Shown: positions 46,101 through 54,137, counted from the stretch's first letter. The stretch: 64,000 nucleotides of DNA from Anaerostipes faecalis (GCF_018982945.1 NZ_JABRXE010000001.1:62001-126000), one strand, 5' to 3'. Notes: generated from the letters alone by a model not told the origin. Made by a program: numbers and translations.

Positions 46101-49022
46101 TATAAGAATGTAGCGGTTGATATAACTGCAGAAAATGTATTTTTAGCGCTTCAAACATTGGAGGAAGTAGATCATGAGAAAGGAAAATGCAATAGCCTGC
46201 TTTCGAGATTTATGGCTGTGATGGACGGTGTATTTGCTTATGAGGATACAGATTTTAAGCAAGTCGATGCTTACTTAACTACTTATAGTGCCATCATTAA
46301 GAGTAAAGATATTCTGAATGTCCTGGAAAGTATGATACGCATTTTGGTTTCTAAAGAAACAGTATTAAAATCACATTATGACTTCCTTTATGACGGAATG
46401 GCTACATCCTGGAATGAGGTTCGTAGTGCCCTTACATGGGCCGTACATTTTAAAGAAGTAATAGCACTGTATTCACCAAATGGAAAATTTATTGAAAGAA
46501 TATGCTCTGATAAAAATGTGATAGAAAACTGCGGAAAATACGAAACACAAATTGATCAGATGCTTCAAGATATAAGCTATGAGTTCAAGTGGTTTATAAG
46601 TCTTTTTGATGAATCAGAGACATATGAGACGGTGAATCTTCATACGCTTTCGGAAAGAATCAAGCGTTGTTGTAATGGATTATTTTTGCTTGAAGAATGG
46701 ATAGATTTTGTCAACGCACGAAAGAATTGTACAGAAGAGGGCTTAGGAGAATATATTCAAAAATTTGAGGAGCAGAAGTTTAAACCATACCAGATTCTTC
46801 CGATTTTCCAGAAGCGATTCTTCAGGCTATGGCTTGATGCAGTACTTCCGGAATACCCTGCAATCTTGAACTTTAGACGATTAAACCAGGAAAACACGAT
46901 TCGTGAATTTTCAGAATTGGATAAGCTACAGTTTGAAATTGCAAAGGCACGTGTTAAGAGTAAACTGATAAATAATCTTCCGTTACTTGATAAGTTCACA
47001 AGTGGAATGGACGAAATGGGTATTCTTAAGCGAGAACTCAGCAAACAAAGAAAAATTATGCCTATTCGTAAGCTGTTCCGTCAGATTCCTAATCTGCTGA
47101 TGGTTTTGAAACCATGTTTGATGATGTCACCGTTGTCTGTTAGTCTTTTCCTTGAAGCCGATACTTATCAGTTTGACATAGTAATTTTTGACGAAGCATC
47201 TCAGGTGTGTACAGAGAATGCAATTGGTGCTATTGCTCGAGGCAAACAAGTTATTATTGCCGGTGATAGTAAACAGCTTCCTCCGACAAGTTTTTTCACA
47301 ACATCGACATCAGATACAGATGATTTTGATACAGATGATGAAGATGATGATACGACAGCATACGAATCAATTTTGGACGAAGCAAATCTCCTTCCGGAAA
47401 GAACGCTTTTGTGGCATTATCGTAGTCGTCATGAGCACCTGATTGCTTTTTCAAATGCAAAAATATATCATCACAACCTAATTACATTCCCTTCGAATGT
47501 TGATAAGGTTCCTGATAATGGTGTTGAATATGTGTATGTTAGAGAAGGATTCTATGATCGCGGTGGTAAGAAAGGAAATGTTCCTGAGGCAAAGCGAGTT
47601 GCTGCAATGGTATTTGAACATTTTAATAAATTTCCAAATCGCTCGTTAGGAGTAATTGCATTTGGCGAGGTTCAGCAGCAAGCAATTGAGTTGGCGATTC
47701 GAGATCTGCGTATGAAGAACCAACAATATGAGACCTTCTTTAACGAAGAGAAAGAAGAAGCGTTTTTTGTAAAGAACCTCGAAAATGTTCAGGGTGATGA
47801 GAGAGATACTATTATTTTTAGTGTTGGATATGCAAAGGATAACCAGGGCATTTTACGCATGAATTTTGGACCTCTGAGTAAGTCTGGTGGTGAAAGAAGA
47901 CTAAATGTAGCTATTACAAGAGCAAAATACAATATTAAATTAGTGGGGTCTATTTTGCCTACAGATATTGATATAGATCGTATCTCTGCGGAAGGACCGA
48001 AACTCTTAAGGGCGTATATTGATTTTGCGATTAACGGAATCAGTTCATTGGAACGAGAAATTACTGAAAGCGATATTACACAGCATGACTCGCCGTTTGA
48101 AAAAGCTGTATACGATTTTCTTGATCGTAGGGGATATAAATTGGCAACGCAGGTGGGATGTTCAGGTTACCGTATTGATATGGCAGTCAAGCATCCAACG
48201 ATCAGTGGTCAATATGTTCTTGGAATTGAATGTGATGGTGCAACTTATCATTCGGCAAAAACGGCTCGAGAGCGTGATCGTCTAAGACAGGACGTTCTGG
48301 AGAATATGGGATGGAAAATTTATCGTATTTGGTCTACCGATTGGATTAAAGATTCAATTACAGAAGGCGAGCGTTTGATAGAAGTGATAGAACAAGCTAT
48401 TGCGGATTATGGTGTTGAGGAGCCAAGTATTATCCAACAGGAATCCACAGCCGAAGAATTTGTTTCATTCGAAGAAAAGGTAATAAGTATTGAAGACATG
48501 GAAAATCCATATGGATTAGCTGAGGAGAAAGAAGTATCCTTCAATCAACTATCTCAAAGAAACGGATACCTATCCGGTACGGATTGTGTAATGGAGATCG
48601 TGAATACATTATATCCTGTTCACTATGATTTGATTTGTCAGCAAATGGCACCGCTATACGGTAATGTGAAAGCAACCGTAAAAGTTAAAAGAGAAGTGGA
48701 TTACTGTTTGAGACAGCTTGGAAGAAAGGTTATCAATAAAGGCGATTTCTATTATCCTGAAGGCTATACCAAAATAGTGCCAAGAAAGAATACTAGGAAG
48801 ATTAACCACGTTTCAATTGATGAATTAGCCGAGGCTATGTATATTGTTTTGACCAAGAGTGTTGGTCTGACAAAGGAGCAATTATGTGTGGAATGCGCTC
48901 GTGCATACAATTACCAGAGAATGACTCCAAATATTACAGCGGCTGTTAATAGTGCATTTGACATGCTGTTAGTCCAAAATAGAGTGGAGATTATTGAAGG
49001 TAAGGTGAACGTACCCAAATAA
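43113..49022 (+). CDS. DUF4011-helicase-Vsr-like nuclease, probable antiphage protein
   Basis: 1969 residues. DUF4011 at the N-terminus (about 1-250), superfamily 1 helicase with Walker A GPPGTGKSQT (about 308) split by a very long insert (about 430-1250), Walker B FDEASQ (about 1358), GDSKQLPP, NVAITRAK; then a Vsr/DUF559-like endonuclease (about 1655-1760; EKAVYDFL, YRIDMAV, IECDGATYHS); then a DUF3320-like C-terminus. This order matches the DUF4011-helicase-Vsr protein reported as the Hhe antiphage system. ATG 43113 follows GGAGGG; the in-frame ATG 43098 precedes that site. A 94-bp gap after hsdR suggests co-transcription or a nearby promoter. Confidence 0.9.
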   Translation: MPLELDQKVEIWKNKLLDLGKRNRLINYRETKRSTLTIKNPGIFDLWDSIVEKNDSLIFPMYFENQEDEIESETDEEDIIDEEEMVLTSGVQTNQTVKELQKTLRNLRNKAKMAIEEQGINILYLGFGFLKWTEADYSRNQIVSPLILVPVSLTVESIADPFVLQMTDDEIVVNPALKYKLESDFGISLPEYDDESGLQSFLDASNKAIKNNNWTISEDVGLSLFSFLKINMYSDLNRNKDDIVSNEIVRAIAGDHTAVQHIPEDLNDFDFDKMQRPIDVFQVVDADSSQQEAILCAKKGISFVLQGPPGTGKSQTITNIIAECLADGKKILFVSEKMAALDVVHKRLTAAGLDDFCLVLHSHKANKKAVLEQLRASLNLAKNKAQLSDDAIMKLEALYQDKEKLNDYAEQIFANVAPLNMTIYQVNGILASIDDYPEVIFSISDVRNTSFEKYNRYLYVLTDFKNTIGKMSEDFDSNPWRGSVVQFVSNELRHDVNARFPKLEGKLRQVASTTDEMFVDVSLNYDCTYARLQDAKKLFAVAKNSPLIPYSWITEDDIQPFMEEVELFEAESRVYEDKVKDLQNMYFQVNNQGICSLKKRCMCDLNSVDSIEGEQKILEKCIKSVEILSRIAHEEQFVLLQRERSVAEDQAKQIRSIKARLENLFTADIFTFDYKQVLSGYLESYFELLHDVQRNNRISFSASSQPFVILPKNWLLEDLDTLYDCAQECYGKQTAFNKAKDTLKKIAEILLTNGEYTISDVDQLVSYKAIISELECLQRHISEHSEMSRIDTGNLIDSCKREIAIAAKKAEEIQALKTNVLKNYDGSVFDIDFEGMLARFKTEYTSFFKIFKGSYRADQKQMKLLYKSTSSKLEDDEIVAVLSTIKEIAQIRTDIDNECKNIVSVFGEKFRYEDTDFSAMQHVLNMYVEMKNAVAAVSEMHTIIEQLLPDDENMIGKYGLLYRGLDTSWGDVIKVIEWSAKSREKLLKDGVLLRKYYKNVAVDITAENVFLALQTLEEVDHEKGKCNSLLSRFMAVMDGVFAYEDTDFKQVDAYLTTYSAIIKSKDILNVLESMIRILVSKETVLKSHYDFLYDGMATSWNEVRSALTWAVHFKEVIALYSPNGKFIERICSDKNVIENCGKYETQIDQMLQDISYEFKWFISLFDESETYETVNLHTLSERIKRCCNGLFLLEEWIDFVNARKNCTEEGLGEYIQKFEEQKFKPYQILPIFQKRFFRLWLDAVLPEYPAILNFRRLNQENTIREFSELDKLQFEIAKARVKSKLINNLPLLDKFTSGMDEMGILKRELSKQRKIMPIRKLFRQIPNLLMVLKPCLMMSPLSVSLFLEADTYQFDIVIFDEASQVCTENAIGAIARGKQVIIAGDSKQLPPTSFFTTSTSDTDDFDTDDEDDDTTAYESILDEANLLPERTLLWHYRSRHEHLIAFSNAKIYHHNLITFPSNVDKVPDNGVEYVYVREGFYDRGGKKGNVPEAKRVAAMVFEHFNKFPNRSLGVIAFGEVQQQAIELAIRDLRMKNQQYETFFNEEKEEAFFVKNLENVQGDERDTIIFSVGYAKDNQGILRMNFGPLSKSGGERRLNVAITRAKYNIKLVGSILPTDIDIDRISAEGPKLLRAYIDFAINGISSLEREITESDITQHDSPFEKAVYDFLDRRGYKLATQVGCSGYRIDMAVKHPTISGQYVLGIECDGATYHSAKTARERDRLRQDVLENMGWKIYRIWSTDWIKDSITEGERLIEVIEQAIADYGVEEPSIIQQESTAEEFVSFEEKVISIEDMENPYGLAEEKEVSFNQLSQRNGYLSGTDCVMEIVNTLYPVHYDLICQQMAPLYGNVKATVKVKREVDYCLRQLGRKVINKGDFYYPEGYTKIVPRKNTRKINHVSIDELAEAMYIVLTKSVGLTKEQLCVECARAYNYQRMTPNITAAVNSAFDMLLVQNRVEIIEGKVNVPK

Positions 49023-49024
49023 TA

Positions 49025-49174
49025 ATGTTTTACTTGGAAGGTGCAAAAGAAATGCTTCTGGTAGATGATGTGGATAATAGAGACTTCTTAGAAAGTTTGT
49101 TAACCAAGATGTATGCAATTTATAGTACCAGGTACTATAAACTCGATGCTCCGATCCGGGGAGAGGAAGGTTAA
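49025..49174 (+). CDS. Short unrecognised ORF (49 aa), possible relic
   Basis: A 49-codon frame starting three bases after the large helicase stop. It has no clear ribosome binding site and no recognised family. Its second half runs through a 23-bp palindrome repeated at 53897. It could be a fragment of an older gene. Weak call. Confidence 0.25.
   Translation: MFYLEGAKEMLLVDDVDNRDFLESLLTKMYAIYSTRYYKLDAPIRGEEG
49117..49145. repeat. 29-bp repeat with a 23-bp palindrome, copy 1
   Basis: TTTATAGTACC (49119-49129), central A, then its exact complement (49131-49141), followed by CTCG. A copy with one change lies at 53895-53923 in the same orientation. Flanking sequences differ. Confidence 0.8.
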
Positions 49175-49189
49175 AGAAAAGAGGAAACT

Positions 49190-49528
49190 ATGCAGACAAG
49201 GCAGGAGATCATACAATTTTGCCATTCATTTCAAGATGTATATGAAGATTATCCTTTTCATGATGAGAATTGGTGTGTTATGCGTCATAAGGAAAATAAG
49301 AAGACATTTGCGCTTATCTATGATAAAGATGGACATATTTGGATCAATGTGAAATGTGATCCGGAATGGAGAGAATTCTGGAGAAATGCTTTTGAATCTG
49401 TTGTTCCGGCTTATCACATGAACAAAACACACTGGAATTCTATTATCCTAGATGGCTGTGTTCCGGATAAAGATATCCAGCGTATGATTGGGGAAAGTTA
49501 TGATCTGACGAAAGGAAAGAAAAGATGA
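49190..49528 (+). CDS. MmcQ/YjbR-family protein
   Basis: 112 residues of the MmcQ/YjbR (CyaY-like fold) family: CVMRHKENKKTFALIYDKDG, INVKCDPEWREFWR and PAYHMNKTHWNSIIL are the usual blocks. Members bind DNA in a non-specific way or have unknown function. ATG 49190 follows GAGGAAAC. The next gene overlaps its stop by four bases. Confidence 0.9.
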   Translation: MQTRQEIIQFCHSFQDVYEDYPFHDENWCVMRHKENKKTFALIYDKDGHIWINVKCDPEWREFWRNAFESVVPAYHMNKTHWNSIILDGCVPDKDIQRMIGESYDLTKGKKR

Positions 49529-49977
49529 GGATATTAGTAGATGCGGATGCCTGCCCGGTGGTGTTCATCGTAGAAAAAACAGCAAAGAAATATGAGATTT
49601 CAGTTATTCTCTTATGTGATACAAACCATGTTTTATATTCGGATTACAGTGAAGTGATCACAGTGGGAGACGGTGCAGATGCAGTAGATTTTAAACTGGT
49701 CAGTTTATGCCAGAAAGGTGATATTGTTGTAACACAGGATTATGGTGTGGCTGCAATGATTCTGGGAAAAGGTGCTTATGGCATTCATCAGAGCGGTAAA
49801 TGGTATACAAATGAGAATATCGATCAGATACTGATGGAACGTCATCTAGCAAAGAAAGTCAGAAATGCAAAGAAAAAGCATCATTTGAAAGGTCCGGCAA
49901 AACGGACGGAGGAAGATGATAAAAGGTTTGAGGTATCGTTGGAGAAATTAATAGAAAAGAGGATTTCTCAAAAATAG
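49525..49977 (+). CDS. YaiI/YqxD family protein (DUF188)
   Basis: 150 residues with a PIN-like fold: VDADACPV at the N-terminus, VTQDYGVAA and the conserved GxxxxxNI segment (GKWYTNENIDQIL). Function unknown; the fold suggests nuclease activity. ATG overlaps the preceding stop by four bases, so the two are coupled. Confidence 0.92.
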   Translation: MRILVDADACPVVFIVEKTAKKYEISVILLCDTNHVLYSDYSEVITVGDGADAVDFKLVSLCQKGDIVVTQDYGVAAMILGKGAYGIHQSGKWYTNENIDQILMERHLAKKVRNAKKKHHLKGPAKRTEEDDKRFEVSLEKLIEKRISQK

Positions 49978-50109
49978 TGGAATACAGGATTCTATTTCCA
50001 CATATGAATTGTATATTTTTTTGGATATAGAAGATATAATTTCCCTATAGAACAGATGGGTTTCTATTTGAATTTTTAGATGGAAGGTAAAAGAGAGGAG
50101 AAAACGATT

Positions 50110-50946
50110 ATGCGAATTGTAAATCTTGAAAATGAAAACAGAAAATTTATTAAGACAGTGGACAATTTCCATGTATTGGAATATGTACAGGATGCCAGTG
50201 TATCTCCCATGAATGCAATCGATGAGTATTATATGAGTAAGATGAATGTCAGAAGAAGACAGGTTGTCATTGATATTAGCAAAGATTATTCGGCAGTTAT
50301 TCAGGCAGGTTCTATGCAATGGATGGGAGGAAGTGTTCAGGCAACATCCGGTGTAAAAGGAATCGGAGATCTTTTTGGAAAAGCATTAAAAGGTGCTGTT
50401 ACCAAAGAATCTGCTGTGAAACCGGAATATGTTGGAGAAGGATGCCTAGTACTGGAGCCTACATACAAATATATTATCCTTCAGGATGTATCGAAATGGG
50501 GAGCAGTTGGTATGACCATTGAAGATGGAATGTTCCTTGCCTGTGATGCCCGCGTGAAAAGAAATGTCATTGCCAGGAAAAATGTTTCTTCCGCTGTATT
50601 AGGTGGAGAAGGGCTGTTCAATATGAGTCTTCAGGGAACCGGTGTGGTTGCGCTGGAATGTAATGTTCCGGAGAATGAACTGATTGAGGTCGAACTGGAA
50701 AATGATGAGCTTAAAATTGATGGAAATCTGGCAGTATGCTGGTCATCCAACCTTGATTTTACTGTTGAAAGGACGACAAAGACACTGGTAGGATCCGCAG
50801 TCAGTGGAGAAGGCCTTGTAAATGTATATCGTGGAACAGGAAGAGTTCTGATGAGTCCGGTTGCACCGACTTCTTCTCTGTTTGAATCGACAAATACGAT
50901 AAGTGCAAAAGCCGCAGCGAAAAACAGCAACACATTAGGAAAGTAA
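50110..50946 (+). CDS. AIM24 family protein
   Basis: 278 residues with the AIM24 beta-roll: repeated glycine-rich stretches such as GGEGLFNMSLQGTG and SGEGLVNVYRGTGRV. Bacterial members have no firmly assigned role. ATG 50110 follows AGAGGAG; an ATG at 50080 lacks one. Followed by the small DUF6440 gene. Confidence 0.88.
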   Translation: MRIVNLENENRKFIKTVDNFHVLEYVQDASVSPMNAIDEYYMSKMNVRRRQVVIDISKDYSAVIQAGSMQWMGGSVQATSGVKGIGDLFGKALKGAVTKESAVKPEYVGEGCLVLEPTYKYIILQDVSKWGAVGMTIEDGMFLACDARVKRNVIARKNVSSAVLGGEGLFNMSLQGTGVVALECNVPENELIEVELENDELKIDGNLAVCWSSNLDFTVERTTKTLVGSAVSGEGLVNVYRGTGRVLMSPVAPTSSLFESTNTISAKAAAKNSNTLGK

Positions 50947-50972
50947 ATCAAGATTTATAGGAGAATTGAAAT

Positions 50973-51158
50973 ATGGCAAAAAAAGAAGAACGATTTGAGG
51001 TTGTCTTTGTTGACGGTTCTCAGTTAAAAGATGCGGGTGTTCGTCAGATTTTAGTAGATCATGAGACTGGTGTGAACTATTTGATTTGGAAATCGGGATA
51101 TGCAGGTGGGATTACTCCATTACTTGACTCTGAGGGAAAAGTTGTAATTACCAAATAA
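50973..51158 (+). CDS. DUF6440 family small protein
   Basis: 61 residues: FEVVFVD, ILVDHETGVNYL, SGYAGGITPLLDSEGK match the DUF6440 pattern. No function known. RBS AGGAG, ATG 50973. Confidence 0.8.
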   Translation: MAKKEERFEVVFVDGSQLKDAGVRQILVDHETGVNYLIWKSGYAGGITPLLDSEGKVVITK

Positions 51159-51264
51159 TTTCTGGATTAAAGAACTCATAAACTCAGAATCCAAGAATCG
51201 TAGAGTTGAGGGAATCCTCAGACAACTATAAAATGATTCATACTCTTTTACAGGGTATTAGAAT

Positions 51265-51310
51265 GGGCAGTGTTTTACGGGATTTCCGTAAACTACTGCC
51301 CTCTTCTGCT
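51265..51310 (+). terminator. Terminator after the DUF6440 gene
   Basis: GGGCAGT and TTTTACGG pair with CCGTAAA and ACTGCCC around a short GATTT loop with one internal bulge, then CTCTTCTGCTATTT. It may work in both directions between converging genes. Confidence 0.7.
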
Positions 51311-51824
51311 ATTTCAGTTTTTCTTTTTCAGCATTTAATAGTTCAATATTAATATTATTTTCACTGGCGGTTTTATCCACCCACAAATTTAGTGAATCAA
51401 TGGCTAGAGATACTTCATCCAGTTTTTTGCTGATAAACGCAAAGTCTTTGATTTCATCATCTGAAATTTTTCCATCCCGTGCAATCTGAATCAGGCGGCT
51501 GGTCAATGGATTGATTTCATTTAGGCTGGCGATCGTTTCCAGAATAATATTGGATAATTCGGATATCTCAACTTCTGGAACGTAACGGTCACCGATGGTA
51601 CATTTGTGGGAACAGTAGTAATTGCAAAGATCCGGTCTTTTATAACAGTCGGCCATCTGGATGATGTCGTAAGGTGTCGGCTCCTGCAACTCATATTCGA
51701 TTTTTTCAATTCTTGAGGCAGATACACCTACCATATTTTCACTTGCTCTTTCACGGGTGAGCCCCTGGGCTTCCCGGCACAGCTGATATATATTTTTGTT
51801 CTCTCTCGTTGATTGTTTACCCAT
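51309..51824 (-). CDS. XRE-family HTH regulator
   Basis: 171 residues. The N-terminal HTH_3 domain (about 10-65: LTRERASENMVGVSASRIEKIE) is followed by a Cys-containing stretch (YYCSHKCTIG) and a helical C-terminus of unknown function. Start ATG 51824 follows GGGAGAA; an earlier frame to 51938 passes through the promoter. Promoter TTGCTG-17-TATAAT (51938 to 51910, minus). A hairpin lies in its leader. Confidence 0.88.
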   Translation of the reverse strand: MGKQSTRENKNIYQLCREAQGLTRERASENMVGVSASRIEKIEYELQEPTPYDIIQMADCYKRPDLCNYYCSHKCTIGDRYVPEVEISELSNIILETIASLNEINPLTSRLIQIARDGKISDDEIKDFAFISKKLDEVSLAIDSLNLWVDKTASENNINIELLNAEKEKLK

Positions 51825-51854
51825 TAATAATTCTCCCTCATTTCTCAAAACTGG

Positions 51855-51938
51855 AGAAATACACGTGTCTAAGTCTTCTCCTCCAACGTGTATTTCTGAA
51901 TACAAAATTATTATACTGAAAACATAGAAAAACAGCAA
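51855..51938 (-). promoter_or_regulatory. XRE gene promoter and 12-bp inverted repeat
   Basis: Minus strand: TTGCTG (51938-51933), 17-bp spacer, TATAAT (51915-51910). Downstream, AGAAATACACGT (51855-51866) and its perfect complement (51886-51897) flank 19 bases. The repeat sits just after the expected start of transcription: an autoregulatory operator or leader hairpin. Confidence 0.65.
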
Positions 51939-51967
51939 GGATAAGGAAGAGCAAATGAGGTGTGGGG

Positions 51968-52093
51968 ATGGATGTAGTAAAAAGAATGCAGTTGATCAGA
52001 ATCATTGAAAAAATGGAAAAGAACCCGGAATTCAGTGAAAATCTGGGAATTCGGAATAAGTCAGCATTGAAACCAGTGAAGGAACGAAAGTAG
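51968..52093 (+). CDS. Small conserved-looking protein (41 aa)
   Basis: ATG 51968 follows GAGG-TGTGGGG. The frame (MDVVKRMQLIRIIEKMEKN...) encodes a basic, helical microprotein that ends 14 bases before the exonuclease start, with good operon spacing. I do not recognise a named family. It may be a real small gene. Confidence 0.5.
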   Translation: MDVVKRMQLIRIIEKMEKNPEFSENLGIRNKSALKPVKERK

Positions 52094-52107
52094 AAGGAGA
52101 AATGGTT

Positions 52108-52776
52108 ATGAAGCACATTGTAATTGATTTGGAAATGAATGCACTGAACAAGAAGTTTAAAGATGAAAAGATAATCTGCGGAAGAGAGATTATCCAAATA
52201 GGTGCTGTTTTGTTAGATGACCAATATCAGGAAATCGGATATTTTAATACGCTGGTGAAACCTAAATATAATGAGCGGATTGAAAGAAAGTTTGAGAAAT
52301 TAACCGGTATTTCGACAAAGATGGTGCAGAACGCTCCTGTTTTTGCAGAAGCAATGGAACAGTTCTTTTCCTGGTGTCACAGCATTAAAGATGAGATTCA
52401 TATTTACCAGTGGAGCGAATCTGACTATGAACAGATTACAAAGGAAATAGAATTAAAAAGAATCTGTCTGAATGAAGAAGATACAAAATTACTACAGGAT
52501 TTTCAGGACTTTCAGAAAGAATATGGAGAAACACTTGGTCTATCTAAAGCAGTATCCTTGAAAGATGCAGTAATGTATGCAGGAGTAGATTTTTCAGGGA
52601 AAGAGCATGATGCTTTAGATGATGCGAAAAATACAGCTGCTTTATTGAGAATTGTTAGAATTCCGGAGCTCTGCAAAATGGCACTGGAAAATGTAATCGA
52701 GGCATTTAATACAAAGCCAATAGGAACATCACTTGGCGATTTATTTCATTTTGATGAGCTGAGTATACCAGTATAA
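52108..52776 (+). CDS. DEDDh 3'-5' exonuclease (ERI-1/RNase T-like)
   Basis: About 222 residues. Exo I is VIDLEMNA (Asp and Glu metal ligands), Exo II lies around WSESDYEQI, and Exo III is EHDALDDAKNTA with catalytic His and Asp. It would trim RNA or DNA 3' ends. ATG 52108 is preferred to 52102 by RBS spacing (AAGGAG). Confidence 0.88.
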   Translation: MKHIVIDLEMNALNKKFKDEKIICGREIIQIGAVLLDDQYQEIGYFNTLVKPKYNERIERKFEKLTGISTKMVQNAPVFAEAMEQFFSWCHSIKDEIHIYQWSESDYEQITKEIELKRICLNEEDTKLLQDFQDFQKEYGETLGLSKAVSLKDAVMYAGVDFSGKEHDALDDAKNTAALLRIVRIPELCKMALENVIEAFNTKPIGTSLGDLFHFDELSIPV

Positions 52777-52858
52777 GGGAGGAAGAAAAATGTTGTCACT
52801 GTTATTTGCAATTTGCATGAAATAGTGGGAGCTTGTATTCTTTTTTGAAAAAGGAATC

Positions 52859-52886
52859 TTGACGGCCGCAATAAAAGTTGTATAAT
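52859..52886 (+). promoter_or_regulatory. Promoter of the small RNA upstream of Abi_2
   Basis: TTGACG (52859-52864), 16-bp spacer and a perfect TATAAT (52881-52886). Confidence 0.7.
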
Positions 52887-52892
52887 GATAGT

Positions 52893-52947
52893 AACAGAAC
52901 CCACCACGCCTCTGATTTTTCATGCGCAACCCGGTGGGACTTTTTCA
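52893..52947 (+). ncRNA. Probable abiF-type small RNA
   Basis: Starting about seven bases after the strong -10, a short transcript would contain CCCACC (about 52910) pairing with GGTGGG (52933-52938) and end at ACTTTTTC. It lies directly before an Abi_2 gene. A structured RNA, the abiF motif, is known upstream of such genes. I assign it by position, promoter and hairpin rather than by a covariance match. Confidence 0.5.
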
Positions 52948-52950
52948 TTT

Positions 52951-53622
52951 ATGGGGTGTTTTATATATCAATATCCGAAACAAATATTAACAATAGCACA
53001 GCAGGTACAATCTTATATTGATGCAGGAATGGTAATTACTTCTCGTGCGGACGTAGAAAAGGCATTAAAGTCAGTTGGATTTTATCGTTTGCGTGGATAC
53101 TTGTTCCAATTATATGATAATGCTACAAAGAAGTATGTTCCGGGAACAAAGTTTGAAGATATTTTAAAATTGTATCAATTTGATCAGGAATTATCTGCTT
53201 TGATTTTTTCAATGATTTCCAAGATTGAAGTGGCTTTGAGAGTACGATTAGTGGAAGCGTTGCTTATACACGGAGAACCACTTGTTTTGCAGGATTCATC
53301 GATTTTTAAAGAGAAAAAACTGTATTGGTAGAATATGTCTACCGTAGCGTCAGAAATTGCTCGCTCTAATGATGTGTTTATCAAACATAATTTTGACAAT
53401 CATGATGGAGAGGTGCCTGTATGGGCAGCTGTTGAAGTGCTTTCATTTGGTACGCTATCGAAAATAATTAAGAATTTGAAAACAGGTACTGGAAGTTCGT
53501 ATTCTATATTAGCGGCTAATTACCAATATAAATCGAAAAAAAGAAATTTGGTAAATCCATCACAGAAAATGCTTGCTTCATGGATACTTCCGGCGGATTG
53601 GAAAGCACATCTAAGTGTATAA
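52951..53622 (+). pseudogene. Abi_2 (AbiD/AbiF-like) abortive-infection gene, broken
   Basis: The frame shows Abi_2 features (LKSVGFYRLRGYLFQLYD, IEVALRVRLVEAL) up to KKLYW, then TAG at 53329-53331, then continues in the same frame with NMSTVASEIARSND, HDGEVPVWAAVEVLSFGTLSKI and NPSQKMLASWI. The stop replaces what is probably a Gln codon. The C-terminal third (RNMCAHNSRI region in relatives) is replaced by an unrelated short tail. The original start may have been the ATA at 52963 after GGGGTG. Not likely to work. Confidence 0.85.
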
Positions 53623-53894
53623 ATGCAGCAGAGCTGCATAAAATAATAAAGCAGACCTAACCAAGCATTGTTATGCTCAAACCGGTTAGGCTTTCGGCGG
53701 AGTGTTACGATAAGCACTTCGCCATTTTTATTTTGATAGAAAATAAATTGAATTTAAATTTAGTATATCTGGAACATTTATTGTAATCGCCAAATAGCGA
53801 TTATGAAGAAATGGTGTTGAATGAATTGATCTGTGTATAAACAAGAGCTGGATTCCAGTGTTTGAGGAATCCAGCCCTTTAAAATTAGTTTAAG

Positions 53895-53923
53895 AATTTA
53901 TAGTACCAGGTACCATAAACTCG
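53895..53923. repeat. 29-bp repeat with near-palindrome, copy 2
   Basis: Same as 49117-49145 with one base changed (GGTACC instead of GGTACT), which breaks one pair of the palindrome. Confidence 0.8.
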
Positions 53924-54081
53924 TTATGACAGGAGTCGGAGAGAGTTGCCTGGCGGCTTTTGGCGGCTGAAATGCGGCAAATCGGGGCAGGAAAGGCAGA
54001 AGACAACTACGATTTTACTACTACTGAGGAAAGAACAGTGAAAAATGTGAAAGTTTTGATCCGGACTTGTCCGCTTTGTTC

Positions 54082-54137
54082 TATTGTTCCGATAAACACT
54101 AAATATTATTCCGATAACGTTGCTATTATTCCGATAA
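54082..54137 (+). promoter_or_regulatory. Three direct repeats before the third Fic gene
   Basis: TATTGTTCCGATAA (54082-54095), TATTATTCCGATAA (54104-54117) and TATTATTCCGATAA (54124-54137), spaced 22 and 20 bp, on about the same helix face. They end 36 bp before the Fic start. The protein has an HTH, so autoregulation is plausible. Confidence 0.6.

Noticed and set aside
52791-52826. 11-codon hydrophobic frame with a perfect ribosome binding site after the exonuclease gene
   Set aside because: Too short to call; it looks like the first codons of a small membrane protein cut off by deletion.
54082-54137. CRISPR-like array because of three regular repeats
   Set aside because: Units are 14 bp with 6-8 bp gaps, far too short for CRISPR repeats and spacers, and there are no cas genes.
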